From NCBI GenBank assembly GCA_017546165.1, contig JAFYXL010000025.1, positions 62,001-126,000 on the forward strand: a DNA stretch of 64,000 nt. The letters run 5' to 3'. This DNA comes from Clostridia bacterium (GTDB lineage Bacteria; Bacillota; Clostridia; Monoglobales; Monoglobaceae). The stretch's first letter is position 1. Every line of letters starts with the position of its first letter. Below, piece by piece: positions 28,442 to 36,806 of this stretch. The position numbers and the translations under genes were made by a program. The notes under the pieces were generated by a model. That model did not search any database. It saw only the letters and a program-made list of their open reading frames with translations, and was not told where the DNA came from.

Positions 28442-28981
28442 TCAATCAAGTTCATTTTCGCCTTCTGAAATATAATCTGAAAGCCACAAATATACATCAG
28501 GGTTTGAAAATGGAACATCTCCTAAAATTTCTTTCAACTTATCCGTATCAAGAACAAACTCCTTATCTCCCACACTGTGTTTGTATAAGAAATCCACATT
28601 TTCATAAGCGGTAACAAGTCCAAGTATAGTTTCCGCAGTATTGCCAAGTGGCTGTCGGTCAATATGTGAATATCCAAAGACCGCCTTTACGCAAGTCCCT
28701 TTACCTATCTCAGAATTAATTTCAAAACTTCCGCCTGTATTTTCAGCCGCCATTTTGAAAAGAGGAATTCCAAGACCTACCTTCCTGGTTGCACGTTTCG
28801 TAGTGAATGGGTCAGTAACTTTTTGCAAAAAATCAGGAGACATACCACATCCATTGTCCGTAATTGTAACTGTTAATGTATCCTTCCGCTTGTCTTCGTC
28901 AATTTCAATCACAACCCGACTTGCCTCGGCAGTAATGGAATTCTGTGCAATATCTAAAATATGCAGTGCAATTTCTCTCAT
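28442..28981 (-). CDS. GHKL ATPase-domain protein of the hyd operon
   Basis: A 179-residue stand-alone histidine-kinase-type ATPase domain: N box DIAQNS, G1 box DNGCGM, G2 box KVGLGIPLF. There is no phospho-acceptor His domain and no membrane segment. Such proteins are a recurrent member of clostridial hydrogenase operons and their role is not established; regulation of the hydrogenase or signalling is possible. It starts 3 nt after the hydC stop, with no strong SD, so translation is probably coupled. Confidence 0.85.
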   Translation of the reverse strand: MREIALHILDIAQNSITAEASRVVIEIDEDKRKDTLTVTITDNGCGMSPDFLQKVTDPFTTKRATRKVGLGIPLFKMAAENTGGSFEINSEIGKGTCVKAVFGYSHIDRQPLGNTAETILGLVTAYENVDFLYKHSVGDKEFVLDTDKLKEILGDVPFSNPDVYLWLSDYISEGENELD

Positions 28982-28984
28982 CTC

Positions 28985-29476
28985 TTACTGCTGATATTTC
29001 TTAATAATGTCCGCAACATCATCTACAACCAATCGGCCATAAACATCATCGTTTATTGTCATAACAGGTGCAAGTCCGCAAGCACCGATACAACGTGTTG
29101 CGTCTATTGAAAAAAGTCCATCAGGCGTACATTCGCCAACGTCTATACCCAAAATTTCCTTTACTTTTTCAAGAATATCTCCTGAACCTTTAACATAGCA
29201 AGCAGTACCCAGACAAATACCTATCTGATACTTTCCTTTGGGATTAATTGAGAATTGTGTGTAAAAAGTAACAATTCCGTAAATCTCCGCCAATGGTACA
29301 TCAAGGCCCTCAGAAATCATTTCTTGAACTTCGATTGGGAGATAACCATAAATTTCCTGAGCCTTGTGAAGCACGGGGATTACAGCACCCTCCTGCCCTT
29401 TGTGTTCAGCAATGACAGACTTGAGCTTTTCTTCCTGTTCCTTCGTCCCGTTAAATGGAATTGTGTTTTTTTCCAT
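28985..29476 (-). CDS. hydC: Hydrogenase subunit HydC (NuoE-like)
   Basis: A 163-residue NuoE-type protein. A helical N-terminal part is followed by a thioredoxin-like domain with the 2Fe-2S ligands in CLGTAC and CIGAC. It is the small diaphorase subunit partnering HydB. AGGAGG lies 12 nt before ATG 29476; a TTG at 29485 is the alternative. It is the first gene of the operon proper, downstream of a strong terminator-like palindrome. Confidence 0.94.
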   Translation of the reverse strand: MEKNTIPFNGTKEQEEKLKSVIAEHKGQEGAVIPVLHKAQEIYGYLPIEVQEMISEGLDVPLAEIYGIVTFYTQFSINPKGKYQIGICLGTACYVKGSGDILEKVKEILGIDVGECTPDGLFSIDATRCIGACGLAPVMTINDDVYGRLVVDDVADIIKKYQQ

Positions 29477-29511
29477 ATGCAACAAAACCTCCTACCTATA
29501 ATCTACTTTTC

Positions 29512-29560
29512 AAGAAAGAAAAAAATCGTTAGCATATACATATTTGTATATACTAACGAT
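29512..29560 (-). terminator. Strong palindromic terminator between the PHP and hydC genes
   Basis: Two 17-base arms (29523-29539 and 29544-29560) separated by four bases pair fully in the minus-strand RNA, one pair being G-U, and a T-run follows. It should end the DRTGG-to-PHP transcript about 35 nt before hydC. No clear promoter is visible between it and hydC. Confidence 0.8.
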
Positions 29561-29608
29561 TATATCAAATTTAATCGTGAAAATCTACAATTTTTTTAAT
29601 TTTAAACC

Positions 29609-30307
29609 TTAAATTTTATACAAATTTTCAAGTATCTTTTTTGTTATTTTGCCATCTCCCTTTAAGAAATTCTGAGGCTCCGAAATATTTTCAAGATAAT
29701 GTGCATCAGAGCTTGTTATTATTTCATATTCCTTATACTTTAAAGAATATTCCAAAAGTCCACTTTCAGTAATTTCAAGCGCATCGACTTCCAAATCCGG
29801 TGGAAGAAATCCAAGATTACTCGTTACGCTGTAGCTCTGCCTATCAACATGAGCAGGTACAAAAAAGCCTCCTCTTTTTTTTGTTTCCTTTTGCACCTCA
29901 TATATATCAAGATTTATTGCATTTATCAGGAGATTTTCCTCTTCACCTATGATACGGTCCTCACTATTCATTACCAGTTGTCTGCCAAATATTTCGGGTC
30001 GATTTTTTATGTTTTGCATATGTTTCCTTAAAAGCTCACCCATATCCTCGGCTGCATCTACACTTGGAAAATAACAAAGAGTATGTACTTCCTCCCGAGT
30101 TGTAACCTCAATCCCCGGTATCACTTTGATTTTCCCTTGGGCGGCCTCCATAACCGCCCTTACATTTTTTGCAGAATTATGGTCTGTCACCCCAATCAGG
30201 CCAAGTCCCTTAAGGCAGGCCATATTTACAATGTTATTGGGGGTCATATCCTCATCGCCACAAGGTGAAAGTGCGGAATGAATGTGCAAATCATAATAAA
30301 TCTTCAT
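29609..30307 (-). CDS. PHP-domain metal-dependent phosphoesterase
   Basis: A 232-residue PHP-family hydrolase. Metal-binding motifs are visible: DLHIHS near the start, GVTDHN near 40, PGIEVT near 65 and SSDAHYL near 205. The family cleaves phosphoester bonds, with nucleotide or small-phosphate substrates in stand-alone members. Its ATG overlaps the upstream DRTGG gene by 4 nt. PHP genes are often found in this clostridial hydrogenase neighbourhood, but the link to hydrogenase is not explained. Confidence 0.85.
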   Translation of the reverse strand: MKIYYDLHIHSALSPCGDEDMTPNNIVNMACLKGLGLIGVTDHNSAKNVRAVMEAAQGKIKVIPGIEVTTREEVHTLCYFPSVDAAEDMGELLRKHMQNIKNRPEIFGRQLVMNSEDRIIGEEENLLINAINLDIYEVQKETKKRGGFFVPAHVDRQSYSVTSNLGFLPPDLEVDALEITESGLLEYSLKYKEYEIITSSDAHYLENISEPQNFLKGDGKITKKILENLYKI

Positions 30308-30639
30308 ATCCCCAACTCCGCAAGTTTCTTTGCTATATCATATGCCGAAAGTTCACTGCCTAGTATTATAACTTCCTGCTCTTTTGCTTTTTCCAAAGTG
30401 GAGTCATCGGGCACAAATCCATCTGCAATAATGATACACGCCCCATCAGCAAGTGAAGATACAGCAACAATATTCATATTGGTCTGGATGGTTATCCAGG
30501 CACTATCCATCTGCACTTTTGACATTGCAAGGCTCAAAAGGTCGCCTATATAGCAACCGCTGACGCACCTCTCCCTCGTTGATTGTTCACCTGTATATAC
30601 TTTCAAATCAAGTCTTGTTGCAAGTTCTGAAACTGTCAT
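30304..30639 (-). CDS. DRTGG-domain protein (second copy)
   Basis: A 111-residue single-domain protein of the DRTGG type, a domain otherwise found in phosphotransacetylase and CBS proteins and thought to be regulatory. It is a paralogue of the gene at 33546-33899: both have an N-terminal helix, then a beta-rich region ending ACIIIADGF / AIVFVRGKC. ATG 30639 is chosen because GGAGGGG lies 7 nt upstream; a longer frame would run into the oxidoreductase gene. Function unknown. Confidence 0.75.
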   Translation of the reverse strand: MTVSELATRLDLKVYTGEQSTRERCVSGCYIGDLLSLAMSKVQMDSAWITIQTNMNIVAVSSLADGACIIIADGFVPDDSTLEKAKEQEVIILGSELSAYDIAKKLAELGI

Positions 30640-30658
30640 TTCATATCCCCTCCAAGCT

Positions 30659-31822
30659 TTATTTTTTAAATAGTACTTCTGCACCATTTATATCACAATT
30701 ATTCTTTACACAAAACGCCGCGGCATTACCTGCTGCTTCTCCGGTAAGAGCACAAACCGGTATAACTCTGGCCACTTCCCAGCCATCTCCCTGAGGGGCA
30801 GAAATTATCCTACCGGCCGCAATAAGATTTGGAAAATTGGAATTATATAATGCCCCAAAGGGAATCTGATAATGGTTCCCTATACCTTTGGTTCTAAAGT
30901 CACCACAATCTCCGATAGAATCTAAAAAATGCTGTCCTTCAATTGCACAAAAATCCGTTTCCCCTACAATACGCCTTATTGTTCTGTATTGAGGCATATC
31001 AGGAAGAGTCATTATATCAAAGCTGCCTCGTTCCTTATTTTTCAGTCGTTCCAGTAATTTCTTCTTCCCGTACATCACATAATCTGTAACATCATCTGCA
31101 GTGGTTCCTGTAAGTTTTTTCATCCCCTTTGGGTGTCCAACTCCACTCTGGTCACTGCCCACGCCTATCCATTGGCGGAAATCACACACGTTTTCATCTT
31201 CTGCAAGTTTTTTTGCTCCTTTCATATCAAAGCCATGGGCAACATATGACATAAAGTTTTCACCAACAACAGTCGGTACGCCTGCTCGTTCCATAACAAC
31301 CGCTATACCACTGGCGTCAATCACCATCTTTGCGCCAAAAAACTCCTTGCCACCAACACTCTCACAAATGATTCCTTTGCAAACTTTCCCATCCATTACA
31401 GATGAAACGCCAAGAGTATCAAATCGAATTTTCACACCATTTTCTGTGACAAATTCGTCAAGAGCAAGTGCAAATACCGTGGGGGAAAAAAAGGTTGAGT
31501 ATCTCTGATTCTTTATTCCATCCTCTTTTTTGCTCCCGTTCCATCGTTCAGGCAAACTGTCAAATGAATATTTCACAGAAAGCCTTATAAGTTCCTCTGC
31601 AATACCGTATATCAACTGATTTCCTTTTCCATCACAAAGAGGTTCATACCAAGAAATAAGTCCACTTGTAGCAAGCCCTCCCAAATTTACACTCTTTTCA
31701 ATCAGCAAGACACTTACACCATTGCGGGCAGCCGCAACTGCTGCCGCAACGCCTGATATCCCGCCACCTACTACTATGACATCATAGCTTTCTCTTTCAA
31801 TTACTCTTCTCTCATCTATCAT
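30659..31822 (-). CDS. FAD-dependent oxidoreductase
   Basis: A 387-residue flavoprotein with an N-terminal dinucleotide-binding fold (VVGGGISGVAAAVAAA, acidic end at LLIEKS) and the GGLATSG segment typical of the FAD-dependent oxidoreductase family that includes many uncharacterised clostridial enzymes. No membrane segments. The substrate is unknown. It lies between the H-cluster sensor gene (20-nt gap) and the second DRTGG gene (19-nt gap), so it is probably expressed with the redox-sensing locus. The SD is weak. Confidence 0.8.
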   Translation of the reverse strand: MIDERRVIERESYDVIVVGGGISGVAAAVAAARNGVSVLLIEKSVNLGGLATSGLISWYEPLCDGKGNQLIYGIAEELIRLSVKYSFDSLPERWNGSKKEDGIKNQRYSTFFSPTVFALALDEFVTENGVKIRFDTLGVSSVMDGKVCKGIICESVGGKEFFGAKMVIDASGIAVVMERAGVPTVVGENFMSYVAHGFDMKGAKKLAEDENVCDFRQWIGVGSDQSGVGHPKGMKKLTGTTADDVTDYVMYGKKKLLERLKNKERGSFDIMTLPDMPQYRTIRRIVGETDFCAIEGQHFLDSIGDCGDFRTKGIGNHYQIPFGALYNSNFPNLIAAGRIISAPQGDGWEVARVIPVCALTGEAAGNAAAFCVKNNCDINGAEVLFKK

Positions 31823-31842
31823 TTTAAAATTTTCCCATATAT

Positions 31843-33108
31843 CTATTTATTCTTATTCTTTAACTGCAGTGCCTCATTTGCAAGATCACGAAGCTTAAAT
31901 ATGCAATCTGTTTCCTTTGCATAACCTCTTACAATGTCCTCAGCAAAAGCCCTGCAGCTTGGTGAGCCACAAGAACCACAATCAATCTTGGGCATCTGTT
32001 CGTAAAGTTCCTCAATAAGATTCATCTTTCTCATAGCCTCATTTATATCAGGGTCAAGGTTCATTACAGGCTTATAGGCTATGGACTGATCCCACTTGAA
32101 ATTTTGTTTGCTGTCAAAGGGTTTGTTTCCGTCATCTATATATTTGCATATTCTCTGAATCTTTGAGCGTGCCGCAAAACTGTTTTCGGTTGTAAGAGGA
32201 CCTCCTACACAACCGCCGGGACAGGCAAGAGCCTCCACATAGTCAATATCCAAAAGCTTGCCGTCCTCAATTTCCTCTAAAACATTTATGACATTATGTA
32301 TGCCGTCAACCGAAATAAACCGTTCAGTTTTTGTTGCCTCTGCTTCGCCACCGCTAGTGGCCCATAATATTCCCGATTTTCCTGCTGTACGCAAGTTTTT
32401 TACGTCTTCTATCTTTTGAAGATGCCTCGACATTTTTATACACACATCTTTTATCGAAATTACGCCGTCAACATCGGATTTATTAACAGTATAATTACCT
32501 TTTATAAAGGTAGTCTTTGCGGCACAGGGACTTATGAAAAATATTCCTATCTCTTCCGCTTTAAATCCTGTTTTTTTAATTGCCTCATATCTGGCCTGTG
32601 CCGCAGACACCTCCATCGGTGACTTAAGTGGCACAATATTCCCTATCAGGTTGGGGAATTTTATAGCAATTAATCTTACAACAGCCGGGCAAGCCGATGA
32701 AATAGAGGGTTTGAGCAGTTCGCCTGAGTCAATCATCTCATTAGTCTTTTTTGTTATTTCCTGAGCGCCACGTGCTACCTCAAAAATATCATCAAATCCG
32801 AGTTTGATAAGAGCTGTCAAAATTGTATCTATGTCTTCGGTACGTGAAAACTGACCATAAAAAGCCGGTGCAACAAGTGCCACATTGTATTTATAACCTT
32901 TAAGCATATCAAATCCATCCGTAACCGCCTTTTTTGCGTGATACGGGCAAACTCTTATGCATTCACCGCAATCAATACAACGTTCCTTCAGTATCTTTGC
33001 TCTTCCGCCTTGAATACGGATAGCCTGTGTAGGACAATGCTTGAGACAATTTGTGCAGCCTTTACACAGGTCTTTATCGAGTGTTACTGAATGCCAGTAT
33101 TTTTTCAA
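31843..33108 (-). CDS. H-cluster protein, putative sensory [FeFe]-hydrogenase
   Basis: A 421-residue protein with two N-terminal 4Fe-4S motifs (CKGCTNCLKHC, CIDCGECIRVC) and an H-cluster domain whose four Cys ligands are present (SACPAV, SPCAAK, ACPGGCVGGP). A C-terminal CGSCGSPSC motif follows. The L1 motif lacks the TSCxPGW form, and there is no PAS domain, unlike the protein at 1529-3208. The first GTG of the frame overlaps the upstream gene; TTG 33108 is chosen because AAAGGAG is 8 nt upstream. The RsbW-like and DRTGG neighbours suggest signalling rather than bulk H2 production (inference). Confidence 0.82.
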   Translation of the reverse strand: MKKYWHSVTLDKDLCKGCTNCLKHCPTQAIRIQGGRAKILKERCIDCGECIRVCPYHAKKAVTDGFDMLKGYKYNVALVAPAFYGQFSRTEDIDTILTALIKLGFDDIFEVARGAQEITKKTNEMIDSGELLKPSISSACPAVVRLIAIKFPNLIGNIVPLKSPMEVSAAQARYEAIKKTGFKAEEIGIFFISPCAAKTTFIKGNYTVNKSDVDGVISIKDVCIKMSRHLQKIEDVKNLRTAGKSGILWATSGGEAEATKTERFISVDGIHNVINVLEEIEDGKLLDIDYVEALACPGGCVGGPLTTENSFAARSKIQRICKYIDDGNKPFDSKQNFKWDQSIAYKPVMNLDPDINEAMRKMNLIEELYEQMPKIDCGSCGSPSCRAFAEDIVRGYAKETDCIFKLRDLANEALQLKNKNK

Positions 33109-33113
33109 AGTAA

Positions 33114-33542
33114 TCACTCCTTTGCATAAATAACAATCCTGAGTTTTGTTCCCTTTCCTACCTGGGTGTCAATTTCCATAACATCTGAGTACTTCTTTAT
33201 ATTAGGCAATCCCATTCCTGCCCCAAATCCAAGTTCACGTACATTGTTGCTTGCAGTTGAAAAACCTTCCTGCATGGCCTTTTCAACATCCGGAATACCT
33301 GGGCCTTTATCTTGCATTACTATCACAATTTCATCGGATGAGATATCCACATCAATAGTGCCACCATCCGCATGTATTACCATATTAATTTCGCCCTCAT
33401 ACATAGCGATTGCAACTTTCCTGACCACCTCAGGTCTAAACCCTAATTGGTTGAGAGTCTTTTTAACTTTACTTGAAGTTTCGCCGGCACGGGTAAAATC
33501 ATCACCGCTTACTACATAATGTAATTTCATTACCTCTGCCAT
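33114..33542 (-). CDS. RsbW-like ATP-binding protein (anti-sigma / serine kinase type)
   Basis: A 142-residue stand-alone GHKL ATPase of the RsbW/SpoIIAB class: N box with EGEINMVIHA, G1 box DKGPGIPD, G2 box GFGAGMGLPNI. Members act as serine kinases on STAS antagonists and as anti-sigma factors. No sigma factor or STAS gene lies in the operon. It is 3 nt from the first DRTGG gene and just upstream of an H-cluster protein gene, so its target may be a DRTGG protein or something elsewhere in the genome. Confidence 0.87.
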   Translation of the reverse strand: MAEVMKLHYVVSGDDFTRAGETSSKVKKTLNQLGFRPEVVRKVAIAMYEGEINMVIHADGGTIDVDISSDEIVIVMQDKGPGIPDVEKAMQEGFSTASNNVRELGFGAGMGLPNIKKYSDVMEIDTQVGKGTKLRIVIYAKE

Positions 33543-33545
33543 AGA

Positions 33546-33899
33546 TTATACCTCCCTCTCGTTCCCGGCAAGACCATTTGAATAAAGCTTACCACTTGCC
33601 ACATACATAGTATGTGCAGTGCTCATTATAACCATATTTTTGGATTTTGCAAGATTAATAATACTTTCGTCAGGACATTTTCCACGAACAAAAACAATTG
33701 CTGAAATATCCATCATCTCCGCCGTCCTCACCACCTGAAGATTTACAAGCCCGGTAAGTAACAACACACGGTCATTTACAAAAGCTAAAACATCGCTCAT
33801 AAGGTCACTGCCAAAAGCAGAATCAACCTCTGACTCAATAATTTTCTCCCCTGCAAAGACTTTTGCTTGTAAAATATCTCTCACTTCTGCCAGCTTCAT
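33546..33899 (-). CDS. DRTGG-domain protein (first copy)
   Basis: A 117-residue single-domain DRTGG protein, similar in layout to the copy at 30304-30639. It has a short N-terminal helix (MKLAEVRDILQ), then alternating strands and helices including LLLTGLVNLQVVRTAEM. CGGAG precedes the ATG. It begins 47 nt after dinB, with no clear terminator or promoter between, so it may share the dinB transcript. Confidence 0.75.
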   Translation of the reverse strand: MKLAEVRDILQAKVFAGEKIIESEVDSAFGSDLMSDVLAFVNDRVLLLTGLVNLQVVRTAEMMDISAIVFVRGKCPDESIINLAKSKNMVIMSTAHTMYVASGKLYSNGLAGNEREV

Positions 33900-33946
33900 A
33901 ACTTTCTCCGTTCCGCCTCATTTTGGGGCTTATATTTATTAAAAAT

Positions 33947-35152
33947 TTATTTGTGTTTTTTTGTCTTTTGCTGAATCTCCAGTTCTTTTCCTGTTTTCAA
34001 AATATTTGTCCCGTATTTTTCGTGCAGATCAAATATAGTATTCTCAAGAGCATCATTCTTTTGTCTGGTTTTCTCAACATTCTCCAATTCATCAAAAAGT
34101 GAAATCTGCTCAAACTCACTGTCTTTTGTGTCCTGAAGATTTCCCAGAGTTACCCCTACAAGTCTGATTGTTTCATTGAAATTGAGATTGTCAAGGAGAT
34201 GACTTGCAACCGTATATATATCCTTTGCAGAATTTGTTGCATCACCGCTTTTCGACCTTGTGATTGAATGCATATCACTAAATTTGATTTTCAGGGTTAT
34301 GGTTCTTCCATACATTCCTTTTTTCTTAGCCCTGACACTTACATCCCTTGCAAGAAGTAAAAGTGCATCTTTTAGAACTTCCCTATCCTCAATATTGGTT
34401 TGGAATGTATGCTCTCTGCCTATTGATTTTGCAATACTGTCCGGTATGACCTGACGTTCATCTATACCTCGGGCCAGATTAAGCATCTCGTTTCCTGTCA
34501 CTCCCAAGCTATCCAATCTGCCTTTTGGCGTATTCAACAAATCCTCAACCGTTGAAATCCCTAGCATCTTTAACTTTTCAGCAGTTTTCGAACCGATTCC
34601 GTTAATTACACAAACCGGCCTTTTGCGTATAAGTTCTACCAAAAATTCCGGAGTTGGGATTATAAAAAAACCATCCGGTTTCTTTTCTTCACTGGCAAGT
34701 TTTGCACCCATCATAGAATAGGAAATTCCAACCGAGCAAGTAACCCCAACCTTTTCAAAAATTTCTTTCTTAAGCTGTCTGCCTATATTTTCAGCACCAC
34801 CAAAAAGTCTGATTGAATTCGTGACATCCATATACCCCTCATCAAGTGCTACAAACTCTATCATATCGGTAAACTGAAGCATCACTTCGTGAATTTTTTC
34901 CGAAGCCTCAGCATATTTTGTCATATTCCCGTGCATAAAAATTCCGTGAGGACATCTTCGGTAAGCCTCTTTTATATTCATTGCAGAATGTATGCCGTAT
35001 TTTCTTGCTTCATAACTGCAGGTTGAAACAACTCCACGTTCGTTTGGCAGCGCCCCTATAATCAAGGGTTTGCCCAAAAGGGAAGGATTGTCCCGCACCT
35101 CAACTGACGCGAAAAACGCATCCATATCAACGTGAATTATGGTTCTGTCCAC
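33947..35152 (-). CDS. dinB: DNA polymerase IV (Y family)
   Basis: A 401-residue translesion polymerase. The catalytic motif starts IHVDMDAFFASVE, the second acidic site is VALDEGYMD, and the C-terminal little-finger region is present. The last residues (FDELENVEK) resemble a clamp-binding QxxLF-type tail region (ISLFDE). The start GTG shares one base with the stop of the upstream lipoprotein gene (TAGTG), so translation is coupled; AAGGAG lies within the end of that gene. Confidence 0.95.
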   Translation of the reverse strand: MDRTIIHVDMDAFFASVEVRDNPSLLGKPLIIGALPNERGVVSTCSYEARKYGIHSAMNIKEAYRRCPHGIFMHGNMTKYAEASEKIHEVMLQFTDMIEFVALDEGYMDVTNSIRLFGGAENIGRQLKKEIFEKVGVTCSVGISYSMMGAKLASEEKKPDGFFIIPTPEFLVELIRKRPVCVINGIGSKTAEKLKMLGISTVEDLLNTPKGRLDSLGVTGNEMLNLARGIDERQVIPDSIAKSIGREHTFQTNIEDREVLKDALLLLARDVSVRAKKKGMYGRTITLKIKFSDMHSITRSKSGDATNSAKDIYTVASHLLDNLNFNETIRLVGVTLGNLQDTKDSEFEQISLFDELENVEKTRQKNDALENTIFDLHEKYGTNILKTGKELEIQQKTKKHK

Positions 35153-36708
35153 TATTTAGCAGCTCCTTTTTCAAGACTATCAATTCCCCTGTAAACATCA
35201 AAATATGAAGGAACTACATCACCCTCAATTTGCTTGCTGTAAATCATAACTGAGTTCTCAAAAAACAGTCCTACCACAGGATTTATCTGCTCAAAAAGAT
35301 TAATAAACTCCGCATACGTGCCTTTTATTTCCGAATCAGACCCCTTCTTTTGCATTTCCGCCATTACAAACTGCATTTCCTCGTCTGCAAAGAAGAACAT
35401 GTTCCCCTCACCCAAAAGGCTGGAGAAGTCCAGTTCAGGTGACAGCACCATACTGCCGATAAACATATCATAGTCACCCTCTGAAATACGCTTTGTGTAT
35501 TCATCATAAGAAACTCTTATGACATTTGTCTTAATTCCAAATTCCTCAAGATTCTTGGAAATTATCCTTGCTAGATTCTCCCTTATGGTGTTATCCTCAT
35601 TTATAAGTATGCTGAATGAAGTCTTGTACTCTACCCCATCTTTGACTTTTCTATATATATTATTTTTAAACTCCCAGCCGTTCTCTTCCATTATTTTTTT
35701 TGCCCCATTGGCATTTGGTTTGTAGTCAAATTTTTGATTTGCGCATACAAACCATTCAGGTCTGACCGGAGAATTTGCAGAAATCCCATATCCCATGCGT
35801 GCTTCATCAATCAATTCCGCTCTATCTATAACCATAGAAATAGCACGTCTTACCTCGCTCATCGCAAGCTGTGAATTCTTATGGTTTATACCAAGGAAAT
35901 TATATATGGGAGTTGCAATATCAGTATATTCTGCAGTGACAGGGTCAACAAACTTACCCCAATCCATATTATCAGCAGGAGTCATATCAATAGTGCCCGA
36001 GCCAAATGCGTAAAGGGCAGTATCACCACCGGGAAGCATCCTTACTTCAATGGTTTCAACCTTTGTCTTACCGCCCCACCAACGGTTATTTCTCACAAGA
36101 TAATAGATATTTCCCTCATTTCTGTCCTCAAACCTATAGGCGCCTGTGCCGTTTGGTTTAAAGTTTGCAGTATCAATCTCGTCCGGGCCGGACTTTATGA
36201 TTGGGAAGTATAAAAGATTTATAAAATTCACCGAAGGTTTTTGAAGAGTAATTTTTACTCTTCGGTTTCCTGTTTCTGTAATTTCCGCAATATTTGAAAC
36301 ATTGTAAATGTAAGGGCTGTTTTCAATCTTTTTTATTTGATTGACGGTATATATCACATCCTTAGCAAGACAATCGCTGCCATCATGCCACGTTGCATTT
36401 TTGCGCAGATTGATTGTCCAGACAAGTCCATCCGCAGACTTTTCCCAATTTTCAGCTATGGCAGGCTGTGCAACATAATTGTCACCCAAGGAGATAAGTC
36501 CATCATAAATTATTCCAAGCATACGAAGGTTTGCTTCATTGTTGCTGGCAATAGGGCAAAATGTATCCGGTTTATATGAAAATATAGATATATTTTCGCC
36601 ATAATTCCCCGCATCTTTATTCTTATTCTTTGAATTGTTTTTTCCGCAACCGGCACAATTTAGCATAATCGCTATAATCAACAATCCTATCCATACTCTT
36701 TTGAACAT
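35152..36708 (-). CDS. Solute-binding lipoprotein, peptide/nickel ABC family 5
   Basis: A 518-residue family-5 extracellular solute-binding protein. A lipoprotein signal peptide is visible: a Lys/Arg start, a hydrophobic core and a lipobox ending CAGC near residue 21. A Lys/Asn-rich spacer follows, then the mature domain (TWHDGSD region near 110). No permease or ATPase gene is nearby, so it is an orphan receptor in this window. It is translationally coupled to dinB, an odd pairing. The ligand is probably a peptide but is not determinable from sequence. Confidence 0.88.
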   Translation of the reverse strand: MFKRVWIGLLIIAIMLNCAGCGKNNSKNKNKDAGNYGENISIFSYKPDTFCPIASNNEANLRMLGIIYDGLISLGDNYVAQPAIAENWEKSADGLVWTINLRKNATWHDGSDCLAKDVIYTVNQIKKIENSPYIYNVSNIAEITETGNRRVKITLQKPSVNFINLLYFPIIKSGPDEIDTANFKPNGTGAYRFEDRNEGNIYYLVRNNRWWGGKTKVETIEVRMLPGGDTALYAFGSGTIDMTPADNMDWGKFVDPVTAEYTDIATPIYNFLGINHKNSQLAMSEVRRAISMVIDRAELIDEARMGYGISANSPVRPEWFVCANQKFDYKPNANGAKKIMEENGWEFKNNIYRKVKDGVEYKTSFSILINEDNTIRENLARIISKNLEEFGIKTNVIRVSYDEYTKRISEGDYDMFIGSMVLSPELDFSSLLGEGNMFFFADEEMQFVMAEMQKKGSDSEIKGTYAEFINLFEQINPVVGLFFENSVMIYSKQIEGDVVPSYFDVYRGIDSLEKGAAK

Positions 36709-36736
36709 TTAAACCCCATAGCCTTTCCGCCCACAA

Positions 36737-36783
36737 ACAATAATAAAAAACTATCCACAATCTATATGCAGGCAAATAGATTG
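36737..36783 (-). terminator. Possible terminator of pgeF
   Basis: An 8-bp stem CAATCTAT / ATAGATTG, then a T-rich tract on the minus strand after pgeF. It is moderate in strength. Confidence 0.45.
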
Positions 36784-36806
36784 CATTTCAAAAATGATGA
36801 TACTGT

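Noticed and set aside
29486-29560. Rex-type operator for the hyd operon
   Set aside because: The palindrome does not contain TTGTTAA-type half-sites and behaves like a terminator with a strand-specific G-U pair and T-run.
31843-33108. Second metabolic hydrogenase
   Set aside because: It lacks the TSCxPGW and GGGQP forms of the catalytic motifs and has no diaphorase partner, and its neighbours are signalling-type genes. A minor catalytic role cannot be excluded.
35152-36708. Complete peptide ABC transporter operon
   Set aside because: Only the solute-binding protein is encoded; neighbours are dinB and pgeF, with no permease or ATPase.
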